A stretch of DNA of 64,000 nt, from contig NZ_WING01000001.1 in the NCBI RefSeq assembly GCF_009793335.1, forward strand, positions 6,200,001 to 6,264,000, written 5' to 3'. Position 1 is the first letter of the stretch, and every line of letters begins with the position of its first letter. This DNA comes from Actinomadura sp. J1-007. GTDB taxonomy: Bacteria; Actinomycetota; Actinomycetes; Streptosporangiales; Streptosporangiaceae. Positions 10,015-18,427 of the stretch are shown piece by piece. Made by a program: the position numbers and the translations under genes. The notes under the pieces are model-generated. The model was given only the letters and a program-made list of their open reading frames with translations. It was not told the DNA's origin and did not search any database.

Positions 10015-11443
10015 CGGCCGCCGCCTCCGCGGGCGCGTCCCCGCCGGGCGCGGCCGGGCGCGGGCGGTCGCGCCGCAGGTTGAGGACGAACGCGGCGCCC
10101 GCGAGGGTCGCGGCGGCGGCGACCCACCCGGCGGCGCGCAGCCCGGAGAGCGACGGCGCGCCGTGCGGGCCGGTGTTGATCACGGCGACGAGGGCGGCGA
10201 GGCCCACCGCGCCGCCGATCTGCTGGGTGGTGGACGCCATGGCCGACGCGATGCCCTGCCGTTCCGGCGCGACGCCCGACGAGGCGGCGACGAACATCGC
10301 CGTCCACGCCACGCCCTGGCCGAGCGCGAGCAGCGCGATCCCGGGGAGCAGCGCGGCGTACGAGCCGTTCCCCGACATGCCGAGGGCGATGCCCGCCATC
10401 CCGGCGGCGCCGGAGAGCAGGCCCGTGAGCAGCGTCGCGCGCAGACCGGCCGCGCCGAGCAGCCGCTCGCTCAGCTTGGTGCCGACGAGCCCGATGAGGC
10501 TGCCCGGCAGGAACGCGAGGCCCGTCGCGAGCGCCCCGTACCCGCGCAGGTCCTGGAGGTAGACGGTCAGCGTGTAGTACTGGGCGCCGAACGTCCCCAT
10601 GAAGACGAACGTGACCGCCATCGCCGTCGTCAGGCTGCGGTTGGCGAACAGGGCGGGCGGCATGAGCGGGTCGTCCGCCCGCCTCTCGATCCCGAGGAAC
10701 AGCGCGAGCAGGGCCGCCGCGGCGGCGAGCGAGCCGAGGATCGGCGCGGACGTCCAGCCGGACTCCGGGGCCCGGACCAGCGCGTACACCAGCAGGGTGG
10801 CGCCGAGCGTGGCGGTCGCCGTCCCGGGCAGGTCGAAGCCGCGGCCTCCCGCCGGGCGGCCGTCGGCGGGCAGCAGCGCGAACGCGGCGGCGGCCCCGGC
10901 GAGCGCCAGCGGGACGTTCGCGAGGAACACCGAGGGCCAGCCGAACGCGCTGGTCAGCACCCCGCCGAGCAGCGAGCCGAGGGCGAGGCCGACCCCGCCC
11001 GCGCCGCCCCACACCGCGAGCGCGCGGGTCCGGGCCGGGCCCTCCGGGAACCCGGTGTTGATCAGCGAGAGGGTGGCGGGGAGCAGCAGCGCGCCGCCGA
11101 GCCCCTGCACCGCGCGCGCCGCGACCAGCGTCCCCGGCGTGGCCGCGAACCCTCCGGCCAGCGACGACACGCCGTACAGGCCGAGCGCGAGCGCGAACAT
11201 CCGCCGCTGCCCGAGCCGGTCGGCGGCGCGCCCGCCGAGCAGCAGGAGCCCGCCGAACGCGACCGCGTACGCGCTGACCACCCACTGGAGCGACTGGTCG
11301 GAGAAGCCGAGGTCGCGGCCGATGCCGGGAAGCGCGACGTACACGATGTTGTAGTCGATGGCGGAGATGAACTGGGCGAACGCCAGCAGGGCGAGCAGCG
11401 GCCCGCCGCGCCGCCGTCCGGCCGCGGGATCGATCACGGACAT
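9995..11443 (-). CDS. MFS transporter, DHA2 (EmrB/QacA-like) drug efflux family
   Basis: A 482-residue integral membrane protein of the 14-helix proton-antiport type. The first helix reads LLALLAFAQFISAIDYNIVYVALP with the D-N-V-ALP signature of DHA2 exporters, and RAADRLGQRR follows helix 2. It probably exports a toxic compound. The ATG at 11443 has AGGAG 8 bases upstream. It lies downstream of a tetR gene, and a 16-bp palindrome in its leader matches one at the tetR start, so repression by that regulator is likely. Confidence 0.92.
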   Translation of the reverse strand: MSVIDPAAGRRRGGPLLALLAFAQFISAIDYNIVYVALPGIGRDLGFSDQSLQWVVSAYAVAFGGLLLLGGRAADRLGQRRMFALALGLYGVSSLAGGFAATPGTLVAARAVQGLGGALLLPATLSLINTGFPEGPARTRALAVWGGAGGVGLALGSLLGGVLTSAFGWPSVFLANVPLALAGAAAAFALLPADGRPAGGRGFDLPGTATATLGATLLVYALVRAPESGWTSAPILGSLAAAAALLALFLGIERRADDPLMPPALFANRSLTTAMAVTFVFMGTFGAQYYTLTVYLQDLRGYGALATGLAFLPGSLIGLVGTKLSERLLGAAGLRATLLTGLLSGAAGMAGIALGMSGNGSYAALLPGIALLALGQGVAWTAMFVAASSGVAPERQGIASAMASTTQQIGGAVGLAALVAVINTGPHGAPSLSGLRAAGWVAAAATLAGAAFVLNLRRDRPRPAAPGGDAPAEAAAVRDGSR

Positions 11444-11463
11444 GGGGTGCTCCTCAGTGAAGA

Positions 11464-11479
11464 GAGTGGTTGACCACTC
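11464..11479. promoter_or_regulatory. Palindromic TetR operator upstream of the MFS gene
   Basis: GAGTGGT-TG-ACCACTC is a perfect inverted repeat about 20 bp upstream of the MFS start. The same half-site, ACCACTCA, recurs in front of tetR. The shared motif makes this the likely operator of the TetR protein encoded next door. Confidence 0.75.
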
Positions 11480-11568
11480 ACAGTTGGATTCGAAGAAGGG
11501 CCCGCTGCGCCGAAGCGGGCGAGCGGGCCGAAGACGGGGGCGGACGGGGCGGGAGGCGAGCGGGCGGG

Positions 11569-12129
11569 TCAGGCGGGGCGCGGCGCCAGGGTGCGGGCCC
11601 ACGGCGCGTCGATCGCGGGCGCGCCGACGCTGGTCATGATGTTGGCCAGCAGGCCGTCGCCGAAGAAGCGGCGGATCTGCTCGTCGGACGCGCCGGAGGC
11701 GGCCCGCACGTACTCGACCTGCTTGGCGTAGCAGGTGCGGATCGCGTCGCCGATCGCCGGCTCCGACGCCGCGCAGGCGGCGTGCAGCAGCACCACCAGC
11801 AGGTCGCGGTCGTCGATGAGCGCGCCGTACGAGCGGGCCATCGCGGCGAGGACCGCCTCGGGGTCCGCGCTTCCGGCGGAGGCGGCGCCGTCGGCGTGGC
11901 ACTGGCGGATCAGCGCCGAGCAGTGGTCGACGACCGCAACGAACAGCGCCTGCTTGTCGGGGAAGAGCCGGTAGAGGTACGCCTGCGAGATCCCGGCGGC
12001 CTTGGCGACCTCGGTCGTCGTGGTCCCGTAGTAGCCGCGCGCCGCGAACGCGCGGACGGCGGTGCGCAGCACGGTGTCGCGGCGCTCCTCGGCGGTGGAC
12101 AGGGTGCGGCCGGTGCTCGTCCTCGACAT
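11569..12129 (-). CDS. TetR-family transcriptional repressor
   Basis: A 186-residue regulator. The N-terminal helix-turn-helix (ERRDTVLRTAVRAFAARG, TTTTEVAKAAGISQAYLYRLF) is classic TetR; the C-terminal two thirds form the ligand-binding helical domain. It probably represses the adjacent MFS efflux gene and itself. The start codon is separated from an operator-like palindrome by a single base, with no Shine-Dalgarno sequence between them, so the message may be leaderless. Confidence 0.92.
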   Translation of the reverse strand: MSRTSTGRTLSTAEERRDTVLRTAVRAFAARGYYGTTTTEVAKAAGISQAYLYRLFPDKQALFVAVVDHCSALIRQCHADGAASAGSADPEAVLAAMARSYGALIDDRDLLVVLLHAACAASEPAIGDAIRTCYAKQVEYVRAASGASDEQIRRFFGDGLLANIMTSVGAPAIDAPWARTLAPRPA

Positions 12130-12130
12130 A

Positions 12131-12148
12131 TGAGTAATAAACCACTCA
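12131..12148. promoter_or_regulatory. Imperfect TetR operator at the tetR start
   Basis: TGAGTAATAAACCACTCA aligns over 18 positions with the operator at 11464-11479, keeping GAGT and ACCACTC half-sites with three mismatches in the left arm. It abuts the tetR ATG and includes an AT-rich core that could be the -10 region. Autoregulation is inferred. Confidence 0.65.
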
Positions 12149-12289
12149 CACTCGGGGCCGTCAAACCGGACCGCGCCACGGCGGCGGGCGGACGACGTAG
12201 GCTGCCGAGCTATGCCATCTCAACGCGGAGCGGGATCCGGGCGGCGCGCGCCCCTCCCTAATTCGGGCGACGAAGGTCAGACTGGCGAT

Positions 12290-13120
12290 GTGCACCCTCT
12301 CATCGCAGTGCCCTCGCTGGACCGGCTGCTCCGGCGGCGGCCGCCGCCGGTCCTGCTCGACGTGAGATGGCATCTCGGGGGCCCGCCGGGGATCGAGTCG
12401 TACCGCAAGGGCCACCTGCCGGGTGCGGCGTTCGTTGACCTCGACCGCGACGTGGCCGGCCCGCCGGGGGCGGACGGCCGCCATCCGCTGCCCTCGCCGG
12501 GCGGCTTCGAGGCGGCGATGCGGCGCGCGGGGGTCACCGGCGACCGCCTGGTCATCGTGTACGACGACGCCGACTCGACGGCGGCGGCGCGGCTGTGGTG
12601 GACGCTGCGCTACTTCGGCCACGAGCACGTGCGGGTGCTCGACGGCGGCTACCGCGCGTGGACGGAGGCCGGGCGGCCGGTCTCGACGGACGACCCGCCG
12701 GTCGAGCCCGGCGACTTCGTCGCGCGCCCCGGGCGTTCGCCCGTGCTGGACGCGGAGGGCGCGGCAGCGCTCGCCAAGGCCGGCGTGCTCCTCGACGCGC
12801 GGGCCGCCGAACGCTACCGGGGCGAGGTCGAGCCGATCGACCCGGTCGCCGGGCACATCCCCGGGGCCGTCAACGCCCCGACCCTCGGCAACGTCGGGGT
12901 GGACGGCCGGTTCCTGCCGCCGGAGCTCCTGCGCGAGCGCTTCGCCCAGCTCGGCGCCACGGACGCGGTCGACGTCGGCGCGTACTGCGGCTCCGGCGTG
13001 ACCGCCGCGCACGAGATCCTCGCCCTGACCCTCGCCGGCATCCCCGCCGCCCTCTACGTCGGCTCCTGGTCGGCGTGGGTGGCCGACCCGACCAACCCCG
13101 TGGCCACCGACGTCTCCTGA
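12290..13120 (+). CDS. sseA: 3-mercaptopyruvate sulfurtransferase (tandem rhodanese domains)
   Basis: A 276-residue protein with two rhodanese domains. The first is inactive and includes the conserved GHLPGAAFVDLD; the second has GHIPGAVNAP and the active-site loop YCGSGVTA. The CGSGVTA loop is characteristic of 3-mercaptopyruvate sulfurtransferases as opposed to thiosulfate rhodaneses. It transfers sulfur to cyanide or thiols. The GTG at 12290 (VHPLIAVPSLD) fits the family length; the frame is open up to an ATG at 12212, which would add a Gly/Arg/Pro-rich tail and is less likely. Confidence 0.9.
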   Translation: MHPLIAVPSLDRLLRRRPPPVLLDVRWHLGGPPGIESYRKGHLPGAAFVDLDRDVAGPPGADGRHPLPSPGGFEAAMRRAGVTGDRLVIVYDDADSTAAARLWWTLRYFGHEHVRVLDGGYRAWTEAGRPVSTDDPPVEPGDFVARPGRSPVLDAEGAAALAKAGVLLDARAAERYRGEVEPIDPVAGHIPGAVNAPTLGNVGVDGRFLPPELLRERFAQLGATDAVDVGAYCGSGVTAAHEILALTLAGIPAALYVGSWSAWVADPTNPVATDVS

Positions 13121-13140
13121 CCGTCCGGCCGCCCCGTCCG

Positions 13141-13153
13141 GCCCCGCCGGGGC
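13141..13153. terminator. Short GC hairpin between convergent sseA and CHAT genes
   Basis: GCCCC-GCC-GGGGC occupies the 37-bp gap between the two convergent stop codons and could terminate from either side. The stem is only 5 bp, so the call is weak. Confidence 0.4.
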
Positions 13154-13157
13154 GGGG

Positions 13158-15704
13158 TCAGCCCGCGCCGAAGCAGAGGAAGCCCTGCACGCCCGGGGTG
13201 CGCGGGACCGACGCCAGGGCGCGGGCGGGGGAGAGCCGGGCCTTGGCCAGGGCGGTGTGGAAGGCGGTCATGAAGGCGGGCGTCGCCGCGTCCAGCACGG
13301 GCGTGACGCTGGCGATCACGGTGGACGCGCCGAGGGCCAGCAGGACGCCCGCCATCCCGATCACCGCGTCGCCGCCCTCCGCGCGTCCCGCGTCGCACGC
13401 CGACAGCACGACGGTCCGGGGGACGCACGCGGGCTCCTCCAGGTCGTGGACGAGCAGCGGCCCGTCCGCGAGCCGCAGCTCCGAGAACAGCCCGTTGCCC
13501 TCCCGGAACTCGCCGTGCGCCGCGACATGGGCCAGCCCGCACCCGGCCAGCGCGTCCCGCACGGTCTCCACGCGCGCGGCCGGGCCGCCGAGGACGCGCG
13601 CCGACGGGTAGAGCAGGGCGAGCGCCGCGATCTCCCGTTCGGCGTGGCCGAGCCCCGGACCCGCGACCAGCAGCGGCGCGCCCCGGCCGGGCGGGCGGAG
13701 GGCCGCGTGCAGCCACGCGTGCGCGGACGGGACGACGGTGAACGGCCGCTCCGACAGCGACGGAACGGCCGCCCAGGGCAGGCCGTGCAGGCGGCCCGTC
13801 GGCGCGATGACGAGATCGGCCCCGTCGGGGAGTTCACGCGCGAGCGGACCGAAAAGAAGGTTGTCGAGGGTCGCGGCAGCGCCGGCGAGGCCCGAAGCGG
13901 CCTGCGCGTCGTCCTCGCGTTCGGCCAGGCGGCGCGCGGCGAAACGGGCCAGCTCCACCGCTCGTCCCGCCTCCTCGTAGGCGCACAGGCGGTGGCGGCG
14001 CGGGCGGCCGTCGCGGACGGTCACGGCGTGGAGCTCGTCCCCGATCCGGACGAGTTCGAGGAGCACGCGGTCACCGAGCGCGGCGGCGACGTCCGGCAGG
14101 TCCGCCCGGCAGGGCTCCGCGCCGTCCGCCCCGTCCGGCAGGGACGCCGGGCGGCGGCGGGCGCCCGCCTGGAGCCGCGCCTCGGCTCCGGCCAGCCGCG
14201 CGGCCAGCGCCCGCGGGACGTCGCCGCGCGCCGCCGCGACCGTGTGCTCGGTGCTGAGCACCCGCAGCTCGGCCAGCGCCGCGGCACGCTCCGGGTCCGG
14301 GTGCGGACGGCTCGCGTCGGGCCGCCGCGCGGACGCCCGCCGCCGCTCCTCGGCGGTGAGCAGTTCGCGGGCCGAACGGGCGAGGCGCAGCCCGAGATCG
14401 GCGAGCTCCGCGCCCAGCCCCGCCGCGCGGGCCCGCAGGTCCAGCGCGCCGAAGACGTCCGCGTGCTCCTCCGCCGCGCGCAGCCCCGCCCAGACCGCGG
14501 CCCGCGCGCCGCGCGGATCGTGCCGTTCCCACCGTTCGAGGGCCGTGGCGTGCCAGAACGCGACGCGCAGCGAGGCCGGCCCGCGCACGTCCAGCACCGG
14601 CGCCAGGAGATGGCCGGCGGGCCGCCTCAGCGCGAGGGCGACCCGGGCGGCGATGATGCGCGCCTCGGCGGACGCCTCCGCCCACCCGCCGCGCGCGAGC
14701 CGGTCGGCCGTCACCGCCGCCGAGCCGAGCAGGATCGTCGAGCGCTCACCCGACGTCCAGCGGGCGCGCAGGACGAGATGCTCGGCGAGGAGCATCCAGC
14801 CGGTGCGCTCCTGCTCGGCGAACGTGGCGCGGGCCCGTTCGGCGGTCTGCGCGGCGCGTTCGGGATCGCCGTCGGCCAGCTCGGCGTGCGCGAGCAGGAG
14901 CATCCCGTCGGCGGCGTCGCAGTGGCGGCCGTGCGCGGCCGCGTCCGCCAGCGCGGCGGCGAGCGTCGGGCGCGCCTCGCCCGGCAGGCCCGCCTGGATC
15001 AGCGTCTCCGCCTGGTCGAACCGGGTCTGCGCGATCCGTTCGCCCGCCAGGCCCGGCTCGGCGGCGGCGAACAGCCGCAGCGCGCGCGGCAGGTCGCCGC
15101 GCCGCGACACCACGAACGCGAGGTTGGCCGTGGCCATCGCCTCCTGGTGCCGCATCCCCGCCTCGCGCGCGACCGCGACCGCCTCGCCGACCGTGCCCTC
15201 CGCCTCCTCAAGATCGCCGCGGAGCGCCGCGGCCAGCCCGAGGTTGGTCAGCAGCCCGCACAGCGTGAACGGGTCGTCGCCGCGCCGCAGCCGGGCGAGC
15301 GCCCGCGCCGCCTCCTCCCGCGCCTCGCCGAGCCGTCCGGCGCGGGCGAGCGCGCACGCCCGGTTGGCGGCGAGCCGGTCGGCGTCCGCGCCGCGCAGCA
15401 CGCCCGCCGCCCGTTCGGCCTCCGCGAGCGCCGCCTGCACGTCGCCGCGCGCGGCCAGCAGCCCGACGAGGTTCATCCTGACCTGCGCCGCCTCGTACTC
15501 GTCCGCCCTCGCCAGCGCCTGGCCGAGGAAGTCGATCCCCTCCTCGGGGCGGCCCAGCTCCTTGGCCGCCAGCGCCGCCGCGCGCAGCACGCCGACGACG
15601 GCCACCGCGCCCGGACGGCGCAGCGTCTTCAACGCCCGCGTGTACGCGCGTTCCGGATCGACCGCCACCATGCGCAGCAACGCCCCGGCCTGGGAGCCGG
15701 TCAC
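13158..15704 (-). CDS. TPR-repeat protein with C-terminal CHAT (caspase-like) protease domain
   Basis: The 848-residue protein has an N-terminal superhelix of TPR-like helix pairs (about 30-500; for example GRLGEAREEAARALARL and GDLEEAEGTVGEAVAVA), a linker, and a CHAT domain over the last 280 residues. The caspase-type dyad is intact: His730 in HVAAHGEF and Cys770 in VVLSACDAGR. CHAT enzymes cleave proteins in toxin, defence or cell-death pathways, usually activated through the repeats. Its GTG start overlaps the previous stop as GTGA. It is the last gene of an operon with a small beta-rich protein, a sigma factor and probably a subtilase. Confidence 0.92.
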   Translation of the reverse strand: MTGSQAGALLRMVAVDPERAYTRALKTLRRPGAVAVVGVLRAAALAAKELGRPEEGIDFLGQALARADEYEAAQVRMNLVGLLAARGDVQAALAEAERAAGVLRGADADRLAANRACALARAGRLGEAREEAARALARLRRGDDPFTLCGLLTNLGLAAALRGDLEEAEGTVGEAVAVAREAGMRHQEAMATANLAFVVSRRGDLPRALRLFAAAEPGLAGERIAQTRFDQAETLIQAGLPGEARPTLAAALADAAAHGRHCDAADGMLLLAHAELADGDPERAAQTAERARATFAEQERTGWMLLAEHLVLRARWTSGERSTILLGSAAVTADRLARGGWAEASAEARIIAARVALALRRPAGHLLAPVLDVRGPASLRVAFWHATALERWERHDPRGARAAVWAGLRAAEEHADVFGALDLRARAAGLGAELADLGLRLARSARELLTAEERRRASARRPDASRPHPDPERAAALAELRVLSTEHTVAAARGDVPRALAARLAGAEARLQAGARRRPASLPDGADGAEPCRADLPDVAAALGDRVLLELVRIGDELHAVTVRDGRPRRHRLCAYEEAGRAVELARFAARRLAEREDDAQAASGLAGAAATLDNLLFGPLARELPDGADLVIAPTGRLHGLPWAAVPSLSERPFTVVPSAHAWLHAALRPPGRGAPLLVAGPGLGHAEREIAALALLYPSARVLGGPAARVETVRDALAGCGLAHVAAHGEFREGNGLFSELRLADGPLLVHDLEEPACVPRTVVLSACDAGRAEGGDAVIGMAGVLLALGASTVIASVTPVLDAATPAFMTAFHTALAKARLSPARALASVPRTPGVQGFLCFGAG

Positions 15705-16147
15705 AGGCGCACCCAGCTCGTCACGACCGACGTCGCGTCCGGCAGGTCGAACACCAGGCTGAACAGCCCCTCCGGAACGGACGGCAGCGCGAACTGCCCG
15801 CTGCCGTCGGCGTACGCCGTCAGCTCGCCCGGCGCGGTCCCGAGATGCCGCACCGTGACGCGCGCGGACGTCGCGGGAACGAGCCGTCCCGTGATCTCCC
15901 GCCCGCGCCCCGCGACCTCGATCTCCACCGTGAGGCCGCCGGGGCCCGCGAACGTCAGCGCCCGCGCCGCGGTCCCGCGCACCGAGCGCGCGGCCCGCGG
16001 TTCCTCGTCGCGGGCCAACTCGGCGAGCCCCGCGTCCCGCGTCCGCCAGGAGAACGCCGAACGCCCCGACGCCAGCACGCCGTCGGGCACGGGATCGGCG
16101 TCGTGGAACGCGGCCCGGATCCGCGCGAGCAGGTCGTCCTCGGTCAC
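15701..16147 (-). CDS. Small conserved protein between sigma factor and CHAT protein
   Basis: A 148-residue protein with two parts. The helical N-terminus (EDDLLARIRAAFHDADPVPDGV) is of the kind seen in partners encoded after sigma genes. The C-terminus (about 60-148) is rich in beta strands, with LTVEIEVAGRGREITGRLVP and YADGSGQFALPSVPEGLFSL, like carboxypeptidase-regulatory or Ig-type sandwiches. It lacks a zinc anti-sigma HxxxCxxC motif and membrane segments. GTGA overlaps at both ends tie it to the sigma factor and the CHAT protein. A role as anti-sigma factor or CHAT adaptor or substrate is a guess. Confidence 0.75.
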   Translation of the reverse strand: MTEDDLLARIRAAFHDADPVPDGVLASGRSAFSWRTRDAGLAELARDEEPRAARSVRGTAARALTFAGPGGLTVEIEVAGRGREITGRLVPATSARVTVRHLGTAPGELTAYADGSGQFALPSVPEGLFSLVFDLPDATSVVTSWVRL

Positions 16148-17004
16148 CGGGCGAGCCTCCGTTCCAGCCGGCCCATGCAGCGCCTGCGCGCGGACGTGAC
16201 GCTGCCCGCGGGCATCTCCATCGCCGCGGCCAGGTCGGCGTGGCTCGGCGCCAGCGCGTACAGCCGCAGCAGCGCCCGGCAACGGCGGGGCAGCGCCTCG
16301 ATGGCCGCCGCGACCCGGTCGAGCCGTTCCCGCGCGAGAACGATCCGTTCGGGCGCGGCGCTCGCGTCGGCGGCGGCGGGCGGGACGCCGCCGACCGCCT
16401 CCCGTCCGCGGCGGCGCGCCGTGCGCGCGCTCTCACGCCGCGCCGTCACCGCCAGCCACCGGCCGGTCGCCGCGGGCTCCTCGATCGCGTCGATCCGCTC
16501 GACCAGCCGCATCCACGTGGTCTGCACGACGTCCGCCGCGTCCGCGTCGTTCAGCTCGTACGAACGCGCGATCGCCCAGAGGAACGACGTGTAGCGCTCC
16601 ACCAGCCGGGCCCACGCCCCGCCGTCGCCTTCCCGGGCCCGGACGACCAGCCCGGCGGTCTCGTCGCGCTCGGCCGCCCGCGCCCCGGCACGCCCCCGCG
16701 CCACACCGCCCTCCCGCACGCCACCACGTCCCCCGGCCGCGCCCTCGCGCGCCGCGACACCTTCCTCCACCACGCCGCCTCCGGGCGCGCCGACACGCCA
16801 CCGCGCCTCAGCACCTCCCCGGGCACCCGCATTTTTCTGTGCGTCCGCATTTTTCTGTGCGTCCGCGCCATCCCGCGCGTCTGCACCCGCACCCTCCTGC
16901 GCGCCCGCGCCTTTCCGCGCGCACGCGTCTTCCTGCGCGTTCGCGCCTTCCTGTGCTTCCGTGTTCGGTTCGGTCGTTTCGTCGTGCCGATCGTCCAGGG
17001 CCAC
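16144..17004 (-). CDS. ECF-like sigma-70 factor with low-complexity N-terminal extension
   Basis: The 286-residue protein has a normal ECF core. Region 2 covers about 119-205 (GLVVRAREGDGGAWARLVERY, DAADVVQTTWMRLVERI) and region 4 about 225-286 (RVAAAIEALPRRCRALLRLYAL). Ahead of it lie about 115 residues of repeats such as ADAQKN and AQEGA, then Gly/Arg/Val-rich sequence. The extension is probably translated: the GTG at 17004 has GAGGAG 7 bases upstream. The first gene of three linked by GTGA overlaps, it begins 92 bp after the S8 protease stop. Confidence 0.85.
   Translation of the reverse strand: MALDDRHDETTEPNTEAQEGANAQEDACARKGAGAQEGAGADARDGADAQKNADAQKNAGARGGAEARWRVGAPGGGVVEEGVAAREGAAGGRGGVREGGVARGRAGARAAERDETAGLVVRAREGDGGAWARLVERYTSFLWAIARSYELNDADAADVVQTTWMRLVERIDAIEEPAATGRWLAVTARRESARTARRRGREAVGGVPPAAADASAAPERIVLARERLDRVAAAIEALPRRCRALLRLYALAPSHADLAAAMEMPAGSVTSARRRCMGRLERRLAR
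16827..16866. repeat. 18-bp tandem repeat inside the sigma-factor gene
   Basis: Two perfect 18-bp units (16827-16844, 16845-16862) plus the start of a third contain a run of five T's, unusual for this GC level. The units encode the repeated hexapeptide ADAQKN on the minus strand. More degenerate copies continue towards the start codon. Confidence 0.85.
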
Positions 17005-17096
17005 AGAGTCTCCTCGCGAGGCCCCCGCTGGTCGATGACCCTAGGGCGGCGGGGCGGGCGCCGGGCCGCGGTTACCGCTTCGCGTCCGGGCCGTTC

Positions 17097-18275
17097 TCAA
17101 GATCTGATGATTACGCCGAGGTCGGGGAGGGTAGGGCGGGCCGCCGGATCGAGGACGCGGTCGGCGGCGGTGACCGCGTCCACGCCCTCCGCGGCGGCGA
17201 CGCCCGCGATCCGGCCCGCGACGGCCGGGGCGGCGAACGACGTGCCGCTCCACGTCGCGTACCCCTGGAACCGGTCGGGGTCGGCGCCGTTCATCCTCGG
17301 CCTCGGGCCGTCGAACCGGACGTAGCTGCTCGCGACGTCCACGCCCGGCGCGCAGGCGTCCACCCACCAGCCGTAGTTGGAGAACCAGGCGCGGTCGGTC
17401 CCGGCCGCGTCGAGCGCCGCCACGCCGATCACCGGCTTCAGCGCCGCCGGCCAGAACGGGCGGTCGCCGCCCGCGTTCCCCGCGCACGCCACGACGGCGG
17501 TGCGGCGGCCGAGCGCGGCGATCGCCCGTGCCAGCACCGGCGACGGCCGGTCGTCGAACGTGTGGCAGCCGAGCGAGAGGTTGACCACGTCGGCGCCGCC
17601 GCGGGCGGCGAGCCACGCGAGGCCCCGGATGACGTCGAGCTCGTCGCCGACGCCGTCGCCGCCGATCACGCGCCGGGCCAGCAGCCGCGCGTCCGGCGCG
17701 TGCCGCAGCACCACGCCCGCGACGAACGTCCCGTGGCCCGCCTGCGCGTCCAGCTCGAAGTCGAGGTCGGCGTCGAGGACCTCGGCGGCCTCGTCGTCCT
17801 GCTCGGCGTACCAGCCCGCGTGCTCGTACCACGGATGCGGCGCCAGGCCCGTGTCCAGCACCGCCACCGTCACCGCCCGCCGCCGCCCCGCGTCCGGCGC
17901 GGTGCGCGGGCGCGGGACCGGCGGGGCGGGCCGCGGCAGGTCGGCGGGGCCGCTCCACCACAGCGGCTGGCCGTGCACGAGATGGTTGGGCGACACGCTG
18001 AGCCTGCGGTGCCGCCCGTCCCCGCCGAGCCGCGCCGCGAGCTCGCACACGTCCACCTTGGCCGGGGCGCGCAGCCGCAGCCGGGTGACGCCGCACTCGT
18101 CGTGCCGCGAGTCGTACCAGCGTCGCACCAGGTCCTCGGCGGCCGGGGCGTCGTGCCCGGCGACGAGGATCTGGTCGCGCCGCACGAGCGCCGGACGCCC
18201 CGCGGCCGGCTCCACCACCACGGCGTCGCGGTGCCTGGCGAGCAGCCGTTCCAGCCGTGCCTGTTGATCGAACAT
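17097..18275 (-). CDS. S8 family (subtilisin-like) serine protease, no signal peptide
   Basis: A 392-residue protein with the complete subtilase triad: Asp141 in VAVLDTGLAPHP, His181 in AGHGTFVAGV, Ser346 in WSGTSFAAPAVAG, and the oxyanion asparagine in ACAGNAGG. Residues 1-130 form an N-terminal domain without hydrophobic signal or transmembrane segment, so the enzyme appears cytoplasmic, unlike most S8 proteases. The ATG at 18275 (MFDQQARLERLL) has AGGA upstream. The sigma factor, small protein and CHAT protease genes follow on the same strand after 92 bp, suggesting one functional unit with two proteases. Confidence 0.9.
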   Translation of the reverse strand: MFDQQARLERLLARHRDAVVVEPAAGRPALVRRDQILVAGHDAPAAEDLVRRWYDSRHDECGVTRLRLRAPAKVDVCELAARLGGDGRHRRLSVSPNHLVHGQPLWWSGPADLPRPAPPVPRPRTAPDAGRRRAVTVAVLDTGLAPHPWYEHAGWYAEQDDEAAEVLDADLDFELDAQAGHGTFVAGVVLRHAPDARLLARRVIGGDGVGDELDVIRGLAWLAARGGADVVNLSLGCHTFDDRPSPVLARAIAALGRRTAVVACAGNAGGDRPFWPAALKPVIGVAALDAAGTDRAWFSNYGWWVDACAPGVDVASSYVRFDGPRPRMNGADPDRFQGYATWSGTSFAAPAVAGRIAGVAAAEGVDAVTAADRVLDPAARPTLPDLGVIIRS

Positions 18276-18427
18276 CGGTCCTCGCTTCCACGCGGGTGAC
18301 CGCTCCCGCGCCCCATAGTGCCCTAACGGCGACGCAGCGTGACGCTCTTCGGGGGCGAATGGAGGATCTTGCCGTTCCGATGCGTTACTAAGGGGACATC
18401 GCACGCACCGCACGCCGAGAGGAGCCG

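Noticed and set aside
13257..16199. A 980-codon plus-strand frame
   Set aside because: Antisense shadow of the CHAT gene and small protein; no recognisable domain or ribosome site.
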